DNA of 64,000 bases from Fen-1245 sp963835535. Lineage in GTDB: Bacteria > Gemmatimonadota > Gemmatimonadetes > Gemmatimonadales > JACORV01. Positions 16,065 through 24,139 of this stretch are shown piece after piece (within the stretch, counting starts at the first letter, position 1; every line of letters starts with the position of its first letter). The DNA is taken from the NCBI GenBank assembly GCA_963835535.1, contig CAWIFL010000008.1:70031-134030 (forward strand). Direction: 5' to 3'. Below the pieces are notes generated by a model. That model was not told the origin of the DNA, did no database searches, and saw nothing but the letters and a program-made list of their open reading frames with translations. The position numbers were made by a program, and so were the translations under genes.

Positions 16065-18845
16065 GTGCGCGCACCTTTCATCCTGCTCCTGGCGATCGCG
16101 CTCCCGCTCGCCGCTCAGCAACCACCCCAAAGCGCTCATCCGGCGCGCGTGGCGCGGCCCGCGCCCGCGTCCACAGCTGCGGTGCGCGGCCCGACGGTCG
16201 AAGGCATCACGCAGTACGCGCTGTCCAACGGCCTCAGAGTGCTGCTCTTCCCGGACTCGTCGAAACCGACGATCACGGTCAACATCACGTACCTCGTGGG
16301 GTCGCGGAACGAAGGGTACGGCGAAACCGGGATGGCCCATCTTCTCGAGCACATGGTGTTCAAGGGCTCGCCGCACCACCGCAACATCCCGCAGGAGCTC
16401 ACCGAGCACGGCGCGCAGCCGAACGGGAGCACCTGGTTCGACCGGACGAACTTCTTCGAGACGTTTGCGGCGACGGACACCAATCTGGTCTGGGCGCTGG
16501 ACCTCGAGGCGGACCGGATGGTGAACAGCTTCATCGCGAAGAGCGACCTCGCCTCCGAGATGACCGTCGTCCGGAACGAGTACGAGATGGGGGAGAACGA
16601 TCCGTTCAACATCCTCGAGGAGCGGGTCCTTTCGACCGCCTTCCTGTGGCACAACTATGGGAAGTCCACCATCGGTGCGCGGAGCGACATCGAGGGGGTG
16701 CCGATCGAGCGGCTCCAGCTTTTCTACCATCGGTACTACCAACCCGACAACGCGGTGCTGCTGGTGGCGGGGAAGTTCGATCTCAAACGCACGCTGCAGC
16801 TGATCGCGCAGAAGTTCGGGCGGATTCTGCGGCCGGCGCGCACCGGCGTGATGGAGGTCTGGCCGACGTACACGACCGAGCCCACGCAGGACGGTGAGCG
16901 ATCGGTGACCCTGCGGCGGGTCGGCGACGTGCAGGTGGTGATCGCGGTCTACCATGTGCCGGCGGGCTCGGATTCGGAGTTCGCGGCTGTACAGGTGCTG
17001 GCACAGGTGCTCGGCAGCGCGCCCTCCGGTCGGCTGTACAAGGCACTGGTGGACACGAAGAAGGCGGCGACGGTGGGCGCTTCGGCGTACCAGCTGAAGG
17101 AGCCGGGTGTGCTGCTCGCCTATGCCCGGGTCCGCCAGGAGGATCCGCTCGACAGCGCGCGCGTCGCGCTCCAGCGCACGATTGACTCCGTGCTGGTGGC
17201 GCCGCCGAGCGCCGAGGAGGTGGAGCGCGGGAAGGCAACGCTGCTCCGGAACCTCGAGCTCAACCTCAACAACTCCGAGGACGTCGGCCTGTGGCTGTCG
17301 GAGTGGGAAGCGATGGGAGACTGGCGGCTGCTCTTCCTCTACCGCGACCGGCTCAAGCGCGTGGCGCCCGCAGACGTGCAGCGAGCGGCCGCCCACTACC
17401 TGCTGCCGTCGAACCGCACGGTGGGCGTCTTCATCCCCACGGCCGCGCCGGTGCGTGCGGAGATCCCGGCGGCGCCCGACGTGGCGGCGCTGGTCGCCGA
17501 CTACCACGGCGACACCGCGCGCGCAGCTGGCGAGGCGTTCGACGCGTCGCCGGAGAACATCGAGCGGCGGGTGGCCCGCAGCACGCTTCCCAACGGCCTG
17601 AAGCTCGCCCTCCTGCCGAAGCGCACCCGCGGACAGTCCGTGAACGCCTACCTCCGGCTCCGCTACGGCACGCTCCCGGCAGTGACCGGGAAGGCCGTCG
17701 TCGCGGATCTCGCCGCGGACATGCTGCTCCGCGGCTCGCGGCACCATACGCGGCAGCAGATCAAGGACTCGATCGACCGGCTTCAGGCGCGCGTCAACGT
17801 ATACGGCGGCCCCACGCAGACCACGGTCATGATCGAGACCACGCGCCCCAGGCTCGCGGCCGTGCTGGGCCTGGTGGCGGAGGTGCTGCGGGAGCCGGCG
17901 TTCGACACCACCGAGTTCCGCACGCTGCAGCAGCAGAACCTCTCCCAGATCGAGGAGATGAAGAGCGAGCCAATGGCGCGGGCCCAGATCGCCCTGTCCC
18001 GCTACCTGAACCCCTTCCCCAAGGGGGATCCGCGCTACACCGCCACGCTCGAGGAGCAGGCGGCGGACTACGGCGCCGCCACGGTCGAGGACGCTCGCCG
18101 GTTCTATGACGACTTCTACGGCGCCTCGAACGCCCAGTTCGCCGTGATCGGCGACTTCGATCCGCAGGAGATCTCACACCTCGTGGCCGACCGGTTCGGT
18201 GACTGGCGAAGCGGCCAGCCGTACCAGCGCGTGCCGCAGGTCTACCAGGACCGGCCCGACACCACCATCGTGATCCAGACGCCCGACAAGCCCAACGCCG
18301 CGTTCTTCGCCGGCCTCAACCTTCACCTGCGCGACGACGATCCGGACTTCCCGGCATTGGTGCTCGGCACCTACATGCTTGGGGGCGGGTTCCTGAACTC
18401 GCGTCTCGCGGCGCGGATCCGGCAGAAGGAAGGCCTCAGCTACGGAGTCGGGGCGTTCCTGGATGCGATGGCGCTCGACTCGTCGGGGAGCTTCATGGCC
18501 TACGCCATCTACGCGCCGCAGAACCAACGCCGGCTGGAGGCGGCCTTCCGCGAAGAAGTCGACCGGGCGCTGCGTGACGGTTTCACGGCCACCGAAGTGG
18601 AGCAGGACAAGGCCGGGTGGCTCCAGGACCGCGCGGTGTCGCGCTCGCGCGACGAGGAGTTCGTGGGCACGCTCGCACAGTACCTCCACCTCAACCGCAC
18701 GATGGCCTACGACGCCGACCTGGAGCGGAAGGTGGCGGCGCTGACGCCGGACCAGATCAACGCGGCGATGCGGCGGTACCTGATTCCGGGCAAGATCTCA
18801 ATCGTGGAAGCCGGGGACTTTGCCAAGACCCCGCCGCCACAGTAG
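16065..18845 (+). CDS. M16 family zinc metallopeptidase (two-domain, secreted)
   Basis: A 926-residue insulinase-family peptidase with two M16 halves. The N-terminal half carries the inverted zinc motif HLLEH (HxxEH) in GMAHLLEHMVFKGSP and the distal glutamate region SEMTVVRNEYE. The C-terminal half (from about residue 510, RSTLPNGLKLALLPK) lacks HxxEH and is the usual inactive partner. A signal peptide (VRAPFILLLAIALPLAAQQ) indicates export to the periplasm. The GTG at 16065 is chosen because GGAGGT lies four bases upstream; longer in-frame sequence would disrupt the signal peptide. A strong terminator follows the stop. Confidence 0.93.
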   Translation: MRAPFILLLAIALPLAAQQPPQSAHPARVARPAPASTAAVRGPTVEGITQYALSNGLRVLLFPDSSKPTITVNITYLVGSRNEGYGETGMAHLLEHMVFKGSPHHRNIPQELTEHGAQPNGSTWFDRTNFFETFAATDTNLVWALDLEADRMVNSFIAKSDLASEMTVVRNEYEMGENDPFNILEERVLSTAFLWHNYGKSTIGARSDIEGVPIERLQLFYHRYYQPDNAVLLVAGKFDLKRTLQLIAQKFGRILRPARTGVMEVWPTYTTEPTQDGERSVTLRRVGDVQVVIAVYHVPAGSDSEFAAVQVLAQVLGSAPSGRLYKALVDTKKAATVGASAYQLKEPGVLLAYARVRQEDPLDSARVALQRTIDSVLVAPPSAEEVERGKATLLRNLELNLNNSEDVGLWLSEWEAMGDWRLLFLYRDRLKRVAPADVQRAAAHYLLPSNRTVGVFIPTAAPVRAEIPAAPDVAALVADYHGDTARAAGEAFDASPENIERRVARSTLPNGLKLALLPKRTRGQSVNAYLRLRYGTLPAVTGKAVVADLAADMLLRGSRHHTRQQIKDSIDRLQARVNVYGGPTQTTVMIETTRPRLAAVLGLVAEVLREPAFDTTEFRTLQQQNLSQIEEMKSEPMARAQIALSRYLNPFPKGDPRYTATLEEQAADYGAATVEDARRFYDDFYGASNAQFAVIGDFDPQEISHLVADRFGDWRSGQPYQRVPQVYQDRPDTTIVIQTPDKPNAAFFAGLNLHLRDDDPDFPALVLGTYMLGGGFLNSRLAARIRQKEGLSYGVGAFLDAMALDSSGSFMAYAIYAPQNQRRLEAAFREEVDRALRDGFTATEVEQDKAGWLQDRAVSRSRDEEFVGTLAQYLHLNRTMAYDADLERKVAALTPDQINAAMRRYLIPGKISIVEAGDFAKTPPPQ

Positions 18846-18867
18846 CACCACTCAGTCTGAGATGCTT

Positions 18868-18891
18868 GAGGGGGCGCTCCGGCGCCCCCTC
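18868..18891 (+). terminator. Terminator after the M16 peptidase
   Basis: A 10-bp stem (GAGGGGGCGC with GCGCCCCCTC) closed by a TCCG tetraloop and followed by TCCTTGTT. A good intrinsic terminator for high-GC DNA. Confidence 0.75.
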
Positions 18892-18894
18892 TCC

Positions 18895-18924
18895 TTGTTG
18901 CGGGGGCGGCGGCTCGCGTAGCTT
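18895..18924 (+). promoter_or_regulatory. Promoter of the CYTH gene, near-leaderless
   Basis: TTGTTG (18895-18900), an 18-base spacer and TAGCTT (18919-18924), with eight bases to the GTG at 18933. It begins immediately after the terminator stem. Confidence 0.45.
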
Positions 18925-18932
18925 GGTCGGCC

Positions 18933-19448
18933 GTGGCCCGCAACGTCGAGATCAAGGCGCGCCTCCGCGACCTCGAAGCCACCCGGCGGCTGGTGGAGGC
19001 CATCGCCGACGGCCCGGGCCAGCCGGTCGAGCAATCCGACACGTTCTTCCGCGTCGCGGGCGCGCGCCTGAAGCTGCGCGAGCGGTCCGACGACGACGCC
19101 GAGCTGATCTACTACCGGCGAGCGGATGCGCCGGGGCCGAAGGCGTCGGAGTACGAGACCGCCCCGGTGCGGGACGCCGCCGCCCTGCGCGAGCTGCTGG
19201 CCGCCGCACTGGGCGTCACCGGTCGCGTCGTCAAGCGACGGCTCGTCTACCGCGTCGGCCGCACGCGCATCCACCTCGACGAGGTACAGGATCTCGGCTC
19301 GTTCCTCGAGCTGGAGGTCGAGCTGGCGGACGGCGAACCGGCCGACATAGGCGCGTGCGAGGCCAGGCGGCTGATGGGAGCACTGCAGATTGGGGAAGAT
19401 GCGCTCATCGCGCAGGCGTACGTCGATCTGCTCGCGCGCGGGCGCTGA
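18933..19448 (+). CDS. CYTH domain protein (class IV adenylate cyclase-like)
   Basis: A 171-residue CYTH protein. The family's N-terminal ExExK motif appears as NVEIKARL. Further acidic/basic strands expected in the triphosphate tunnel are LKLRERSDDDAELIYYRR, KRRLVYRVGRTRIHLDEV and LGSFLELEVEL. Such proteins hydrolyse thiamine triphosphate or inorganic triphosphate, or make cAMP; the sequence alone does not discriminate. It starts with GTG and has its own predicted promoter. It converges on a permease gene. Confidence 0.85.
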   Translation: MARNVEIKARLRDLEATRRLVEAIADGPGQPVEQSDTFFRVAGARLKLRERSDDDAELIYYRRADAPGPKASEYETAPVRDAAALRELLAAALGVTGRVVKRRLVYRVGRTRIHLDEVQDLGSFLELEVELADGEPADIGACEARRLMGALQIGEDALIAQAYVDLLARGR

Positions 19449-19475
19449 ACGGAGAGCGCGCCGCGACCGCGCTCC

Positions 19476-20210
19476 TCAGATGAAGTGCTTCACCACGACG
19501 ATGCAGCCGGACGCCACGCTGATGGCCAGGATCGCCGGCCGCATCCAGCCGCGATCCAGGACCCGCGCCAATCGGCCCGAGAGCAGGTACCCGACAAGCG
19601 CGCCGGGCAGGAGCACCGGCGTCAGCCTGAGCTCGGCGGGCCCGAACCGGCCCGCGACGGTGAGTCCCGCGAGCGAGATCACCGTGCCCACGACGAAGAA
19701 GGCGGACAGCGTTCCCCGCACGACGGGCCCCTTCTCGCGCTGGTAGAGCAGGCCCATCGGCGGTCCGCCGACGGCCGCGACGGTGCCGAAGAAGCCCGAC
19801 AGCGCACCGGCGCCGAAGAACGCCGGCCGGGAGAGACGGATCTCGAGCCCGATCGCGCTGAAGGCGACGGCGACGATCACCACGACGCCGAGGACGGCAT
19901 CGAACCGCCCGGCGGGGATGCCGCCGAGAAAGAGGACCGCGACGGCGGTGCCGGCGACACGGCCGACCAGCGACCAGCCCAGGTCGGCGAAGCGGACGCC
20001 GCGCCACTCGCGCCAGGTGAGCGCGACGATGAGAAGGAATGCCGTGAGCAGGAGCGGGCCCGGGACCAGCCGCGGATCGATCAGGAGCAGGAGCGGCGCG
20101 GCAAGCACGCCCACGCCGAATCCGACGGAACCCTGCGCGATGGACCCGAGGGCCACCGCGCCGGACGCGAGGATCGCCGAGGTGACGGTCACGCCGCCGG
20201 ATCGCCGCAT
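19476..20210 (-). CDS. TSUP/TauE-SafE family membrane permease
   Basis: A 244-residue protein with about eight membrane segments arranged as two similar halves. The family's small-residue motifs are seen: GSIAQGSVGFGVGVLAAPLL in the first half and GALSGFFGTVAAVGGPPMGL in the second. TSUP carriers export or import sulfite, sulfoacetate, taurine-derived or other organic anions. No adjacent sulfur-metabolism gene suggests a substrate. The ATG at 20210 is used; a downstream GTG is possible. It is divergent from the oligopeptide-ABC ATPase pair. Confidence 0.85.
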   Translation of the reverse strand: MRRSGGVTVTSAILASGAVALGSIAQGSVGFGVGVLAAPLLLLIDPRLVPGPLLLTAFLLIVALTWREWRGVRFADLGWSLVGRVAGTAVAVLFLGGIPAGRFDAVLGVVVIVAVAFSAIGLEIRLSRPAFFGAGALSGFFGTVAAVGGPPMGLLYQREKGPVVRGTLSAFFVVGTVISLAGLTVAGRFGPAELRLTPVLLPGALVGYLLSGRLARVLDRGWMRPAILAISVASGCIVVVKHFI

Positions 20211-20236
20211 TGCCCGTGCCACCGCGCCCGTCCCGC

Positions 20237-20264
20237 TAGACGCCCGCGCGGCGTGGCGTAGATT
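20237..20264 (+). promoter_or_regulatory. Putative promoter ahead of a 12-codon leader ORF
   Basis: TAGACG (20237-20242), a 16-base spacer and TAGATT (20259-20264), then seven bases to a GTG at 20272. This predicts a leaderless transcript starting with a tiny reading frame. Confidence 0.4.
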
Positions 20265-20271
20265 CCGCGCC

Positions 20272-20310
20272 GTGACGGTTCCCGTCCTCCTCGCTCCAGA
20301 CGTCGCGTGA
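20272..20310 (+). CDS. Possible 12-residue leader peptide
   Basis: GTG at 20272 opens a 12-codon frame (MTVPVLLAPDVA) whose TGA at 20308-20310 overlaps the GTG start of the downstream ABC ATPase in a GTGA arrangement. The ATPase has no visible ribosome-binding site, so ribosomes finishing this peptide could re-initiate there. The peptide shows no regulatory codon run. Existence is inferred from spacing to the promoter and the stop/start overlap. Confidence 0.35.
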   Translation: MTVPVLLAPDVA

Positions 20311-21326
20311 GCATTCCCGCCCCCGCCCCCGCCCCCGGCCACGGCCCGCTGCTCGAGATCCGCGATCTCACCGTGCTGTTCACCGTCCCGGGCGGCGTGG
20401 CGCGCGCGGTGGACGGGATCGACCTCACGGTGGGCGAGGGTGAGACGGTCGGCCTGGTCGGCGAGTCGGGGTGCGGCAAGAGCGTCACCGCGCTCGCGGT
20501 GCTCCGCCTGGTGGAGCCGCCCGGCCACATCGCCCACGGCAGCAGCGTGCGGCTCGAGGGGCGGGATCTGCTCGCGCTGGGCGCGAAGGAGATCCGCGCC
20601 GTCCGCGGCAACCACGTCGCGCTGGTCTTCCAGGAGCCGCTCAGCGCCCTCGACCCGGTCCTCAAGATCGGCGACCAGGTCGCCGAAGCAATCCGCGCCC
20701 ACGAGCACGTCTCGCGCGGCACCGCGCACTGGCGGGCGGTGGAGATGCTGACCGCCGTCGGGATCCCGGACGCGGCGCGGCACGCCGCCGCGTACCCGCA
20801 CCAGCTCTCGGGCGGGATGCGGCAGCGCGCGCTGATCGCGATGGCGCTCGCGTGCCATCCCAAGCTGCTGCTGGCCGACGAGCCGACGACGGCGCTCGAC
20901 GTCACGATCCAGGCCGAGATCCTCGAGCTGCTCGACAGCCTGCAGCAGCGGCTCGGGATGGCGGTGCTGCTGATCACGCACAACCTCGGGATCGTGGCCG
21001 AGCGGACGCGCCGGGTCTACGTCATGTACGCGGGCCAGATCGTGGAGGAGGCCCCGACCGAGGAACTCTTCGCGCGGCCGTCGCATCCGTACACGGAAGG
21101 ACTGATGGGGGCCGTGCCTTCCCTGGACGAGCGGAAGGACCGGCTGCAGGCCGTGCCCGGTCAGGTCCCCCCCGCCACCGCGTGGCCCCCGGGGTGCCGG
21201 TTCCATCCGCGGTGCCCCTTCAAGTGGCCCAAGTGCGAACAGGAGATGCCGGAGCTGCTGGCGGTCGGGCCCGGGCATCGGGCGAGGTGCTGGCTGGTAC
21301 AGGAGCCCCAGAGACGTGCGAGGTGA
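20307..21326 (+). CDS. Oligopeptide/dipeptide ABC transporter ATP-binding protein (DppD-like)
   Basis: A 339-residue ATPase of the peptide/nickel transporter group. Walker A is GESGCGKSVT, the Q-loop LVFQEP, the signature LSGGMRQRA, Walker B LLLADEPTTALD and the switch histidine in LLITHNLG. The C-terminal oligopeptide-transporter extension with PPGCRFHPRCPF and further cysteines is present. The N-terminus has an Ala/Pro repeat. It is followed at once by its DppF-like partner; no permease or binding protein lies in the window, so these ATPases must serve components encoded elsewhere. It starts with GTG overlapping a possible leader peptide. Confidence 0.93.
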   Translation: MSIPAPAPAPGHGPLLEIRDLTVLFTVPGGVARAVDGIDLTVGEGETVGLVGESGCGKSVTALAVLRLVEPPGHIAHGSSVRLEGRDLLALGAKEIRAVRGNHVALVFQEPLSALDPVLKIGDQVAEAIRAHEHVSRGTAHWRAVEMLTAVGIPDAARHAAAYPHQLSGGMRQRALIAMALACHPKLLLADEPTTALDVTIQAEILELLDSLQQRLGMAVLLITHNLGIVAERTRRVYVMYAGQIVEEAPTEELFARPSHPYTEGLMGAVPSLDERKDRLQAVPGQVPPATAWPPGCRFHPRCPFKWPKCEQEMPELLAVGPGHRARCWLVQEPQRRAR

Positions 21327-21330
21327 GGGG

Positions 21331-22312
21331 GTGACTCCGGCGACCGCTGGTCGAGGTGCGGGACCTCGTCACGCACTTCGCGCGGCGCGCGGGGCTGCTG
21401 GGCACGCGGAGGGAGACGGTGCAGGCGGTGAACGGCGTCTCGCTCGACGTCGCGCGGCGCGAGACGCTGGGGCTGGTGGGCGAATCCGGGTGCGGGAAGA
21501 CGACGCTCGGCCGCACGATCCTGCGGCTGGTCGAGCGGACCAAAGGGGACGTGCGGTTCGACGGCGAGGACGTCTTCGCCTTGGGCCCCGAGGCGCTGCG
21601 GCGGATGCGCCGGCGGATGCAGATCATCTTCCAGGACCCGTACGCGTCGCTCAACCCGCGGATGTCCATCGGCCGCGCGGTGCGGGAGGGGATCGAGGTC
21701 CACCGCCTCGCGGCCGGCCGGGAGGCGGAGCGGCGGGTCACCGCGCTGCTCGAGGAAGTCGGGTTGTCGGCCGACGCGGCGCAGCGCTACCCGCACGAGT
21801 TCTCCGGCGGCCAGCGGCAGCGGGCCGGGATCGCGCGCGCGCTGGCGGTCGAGCCCGAGTTCATCGTGTGCGACGAGCCGGTCTCCGCGCTCGACGTGAG
21901 CGTGCAGGCGCAGGTGCTGAACCTGCTGGCCGACCTCCAGGCGCGGCGCGGCCTCTCCTATCTCTTCATCTCGCACGACCTCGCCGTCATCCGGCACATC
22001 GCGCCGCGGGTCGCCGTGATGTACCTCGGCCGCATCGTCGAGGAGGGGCCGTCGGGGCCGATCTACACGCGGGCACTCCATCCGTACACGCAGGCGCTCC
22101 TCTCCGCGGTGCCGGTGCCGGATCCGAAGACGAAGCGGCAGCGGATCCTGCTCTCGGGCGAGCCCCCCTCGGCGGTGCATCCGCCGGCCGGATGCCCGTT
22201 CCACCCGCGCTGCGCCCATCCGCTTAAGGACGAGACCTGCCGGACCACGCGGCCCGAGCTGCGGGAGCTGGAGCCCCAGCACCGCGTGGCCTGCCACAAG
22301 GCGGCGCCGTGA
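21331..22312 (+). CDS. Oligopeptide ABC transporter ATP-binding protein (DppF-like), start disrupted by one base
   Basis: The main frame encodes a complete ATPase: GESGCGKTTLGR (Walker A), IIFQDPYASLNPRM (Q-loop), FSGGQRQRAG (signature), EFIVCDEPVSALDVS (Walker B) and YLFISHDLAV (H-loop), with the C-terminal GCPFHPRCAHP extension. In this frame the first usable start is GTG at 21356, which cuts the conserved first strand. A GTG at 21331 after AGGTGAGGGG lies in another frame; removing the G at 21346 joins it smoothly as MTPATLVEVRDLVTHF. Total length from 21331 is 3n+1, consistent with one inserted base. Confidence 0.85.
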
Positions 22313-22319
22313 GGGCGCG

Positions 22320-23318
22320 GTGACCGTCGCCATCCTCGCGGTGCTCGTCGTCGTCGTGGCGCTGCTGGTCGTGCTGCTGCTGCGCCGCCCGGCCGACGGA
22401 TCGGCGCTCCTGCAGCAGCAGCTCATCGAGGTGCGCGGCCGGCTGGACGCGCTGGTCGGCTCGCAGGGCTCCGCGGTGGGCGAGGTGCGCGAGCGGCTGG
22501 GCCGCCTCGCCGAGGCCACGAAGCGGCTCGAGGAGATCGGGGCGAACGTGGCGGAGCTGCAGGAGCTGCTCAAGGTGCCCCGGCTCCGCGGCACGCTCGG
22601 CGAGACGTGGCTCGAGGAGCTGCTGCGCCAGATCTTCCCTGCCGGCCTCTACGAGATGCAGCACGCCTTCCGCTCAGGCGAGCGTGTGGACGCGGTGCTG
22701 CGGGTGGGCGACCGCCTGGTCCCGGTGGACGCCAAGTTCCCGCTGGAAGCCTGCCAGCGCATGCTCGCCGCGAGCGGCGCGGCCGCGGAGACGGAGCGGC
22801 GCGCGTTCCGCAAGTCGCTGCGCGCACGGATCGACGAGATCGCCGACAAGTACATCCGCCCGGACGAGGGCACGTTCGAGTTCGCGCTGATGTACATCCC
22901 CGCCGAGAACGTTTACTACGAGGCCGTCGTCCGCGGGGAGGAGAGCGAAGGCACCGAGAGCCTGGTCGCGTACGCCCTTGGACGGAAGGTCATCCCCGTC
23001 TCGCCGAACACCTTCTACGCGTATCTGGCGGCGATCCTCCACGGCCTGCGCGGCCTCGAGGTGGAGAAGCAGGCGAAGGAGATCCTCGAGTCGCTGGGCG
23101 GGCTCCGGCAGCAGTTCGCCCGCTTCGAGGAGGCGTACCGCCTGGTCGGGAAACATCTGGACCACGCCGCCCGTCAGTATGCGGAAACGGACAGGCAGTT
23201 CGACCGGATCCAGGATCGGCTCGAAGCCATCACCGGCGTCACGGGGAACGGCAGGTCGCAGGTGGCGGGTGGCAGTGAGGCTCCGCCGCCGCCGGAGTCC
23301 CTGCCGCCTGCCACCTGA
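22320..23318 (+). CDS. rmuC: DNA recombination protein RmuC
   Basis: A 332-residue RmuC family protein. An N-terminal membrane anchor (VAILAVLVVVVALLVVLLL) is followed by a coiled-coil-prone region (LLQQQLIEVRGRLDALV) and the nuclease-like core, with LRGTLGETWLEELLRQIFP, VDAKFPLEACQRML and ALGRKVIPVSPNTFYAYL. RmuC proteins limit inversions at short inverted repeats. The last ~20 residues (SQVAGGSEAPPPP...) are encoded by an inverted-repeat sequence rather than conserved protein. It starts with GTG eight bases after the ATPase stop. Confidence 0.92.
   Translation: MTVAILAVLVVVVALLVVLLLRRPADGSALLQQQLIEVRGRLDALVGSQGSAVGEVRERLGRLAEATKRLEEIGANVAELQELLKVPRLRGTLGETWLEELLRQIFPAGLYEMQHAFRSGERVDAVLRVGDRLVPVDAKFPLEACQRMLAASGAAAETERRAFRKSLRARIDEIADKYIRPDEGTFEFALMYIPAENVYYEAVVRGEESEGTESLVAYALGRKVIPVSPNTFYAYLAAILHGLRGLEVEKQAKEILESLGGLRQQFARFEEAYRLVGKHLDHAARQYAETDRQFDRIQDRLEAITGVTGNGRSQVAGGSEAPPPPESLPPAT
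23259..23317. repeat. 17-bp inverted repeat at the 3' end of rmuC
   Basis: CAGGTGGCGGGTGGCAG (23259-23275) pairs with CTGCCGCCTGCCACCTG (23301-23317); the two mismatched positions can form G-U pairs. The stem overlaps the rmuC stop codon and may serve as a terminator, or may be an inserted repeat unit. Confidence 0.6.
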
Positions 23319-23323
23319 CCCCT

Positions 23324-24067
23324 ATGCCGTTCAAGGATCATTTCTCGGGCGCGGCGGACACGTACGCCGCGCATCGCCCCAGCTATCCCGCCGCCCTCGC
23401 CGAGTTCCTGGCCCGGCAGGCGCCGCGGCCCGGCCTCGCCTGGGACGCGGGGTGCGGCTCCGGCCAGCTGTCGGTGCTGCTCGGCGACCGCTTCGAGCAC
23501 GTCATCGCGACGGACGGGAGCGCCGAGCAGCTCGCGCACGCGACGCCGCATCGGCGGGTGGAGTATCGCCGCGCGACCGCGGAGGCGAGCGGCCTGGCGG
23601 ACGCGTCGGTGGATCTGGCCGCCTCCGCGCAGGCCGCGCACTGGTTCGACCTCCCCGCGTACTACGCCGAGGTGCGGCGGGTCGCGCGCAAGGGGGCGGT
23701 CGTCGCGCAGAGCGTCTACAATCTCGTCGAGGTGGACTCTCCCATAGATCTGGCGGTGCGGCGCTTCTACGCGGACAAGCTCGGGAAGTTCTGGCCGCCG
23801 GAGCGCCGCCACGTCGAAGCGGAGTACGCCACCCTCCCCTTCCCGTTCGAGTGCATCGAAGCCCCCAAGCTGGAGATGCACGCGACCTGGACGCTGGCGC
23901 ATTTCATCGGCTACATGCGCAGCTGGTCCGGCGTCATGGCGATGGAGAAGGCGCTGGGAGCGGAGCCGATGGAGTCGCTCCAGCGCGAGCTCGAGGCGCT
24001 GTGGGGGCCGAGAGGCTCATCCCGCGACGTCCGCTGGCCGCTGACGCTGCGGGTGGGACGGGTGTGA
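23324..24067 (+). CDS. Class I SAM-dependent methyltransferase
   Basis: A 247-residue Rossmann-type methyltransferase. Motif I is AWDAGCGSGQLSVLL (SAM-binding glycine-rich loop), followed by an acidic strand end ATDGS and the motif IV region VDLAASAQAAHWFDL. The N-terminus FKDHFSGAADTYAAHRPSYP resembles trans-aconitate or TehB/UbiE-like small-molecule methyltransferases. The substrate is unknown. It lies six bases after rmuC and is followed by G-rich heptamer repeats. Confidence 0.85.
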   Translation: MPFKDHFSGAADTYAAHRPSYPAALAEFLARQAPRPGLAWDAGCGSGQLSVLLGDRFEHVIATDGSAEQLAHATPHRRVEYRRATAEASGLADASVDLAASAQAAHWFDLPAYYAEVRRVARKGAVVAQSVYNLVEVDSPIDLAVRRFYADKLGKFWPPERRHVEAEYATLPFPFECIEAPKLEMHATWTLAHFIGYMRSWSGVMAMEKALGAEPMESLQRELEALWGPRGSSRDVRWPLTLRVGRV

Positions 24068-24073
24068 AAAGCA

Positions 24074-24111
24074 GGGGTTAGGGGTTAGGGGTTAGGGTTC
24101 AGGGGATAGGG
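24074..24111 (+). repeat. G-rich heptamer repeat (GGGGTTA), G-quadruplex-like
   Basis: Three tandem GGGGTTA units followed by GGGTTCA and GGGGATA and a last GGG. Five or more G-runs separated by 3-4 bases fit a G-quadruplex pattern. It lies between the methyltransferase stop and the ribosome-binding site of the M13 peptidase. Confidence 0.8.
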
Positions 24112-24139
24112 AAGGCCTCCCATTCAGGAGATCGCGAAC

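Noticed and set aside
24074..24111. True telomere repeat or linear replicon end
   Set aside because: The array is short, internal and flanked by ordinary genes; similar short arrays occur at other internal sites.
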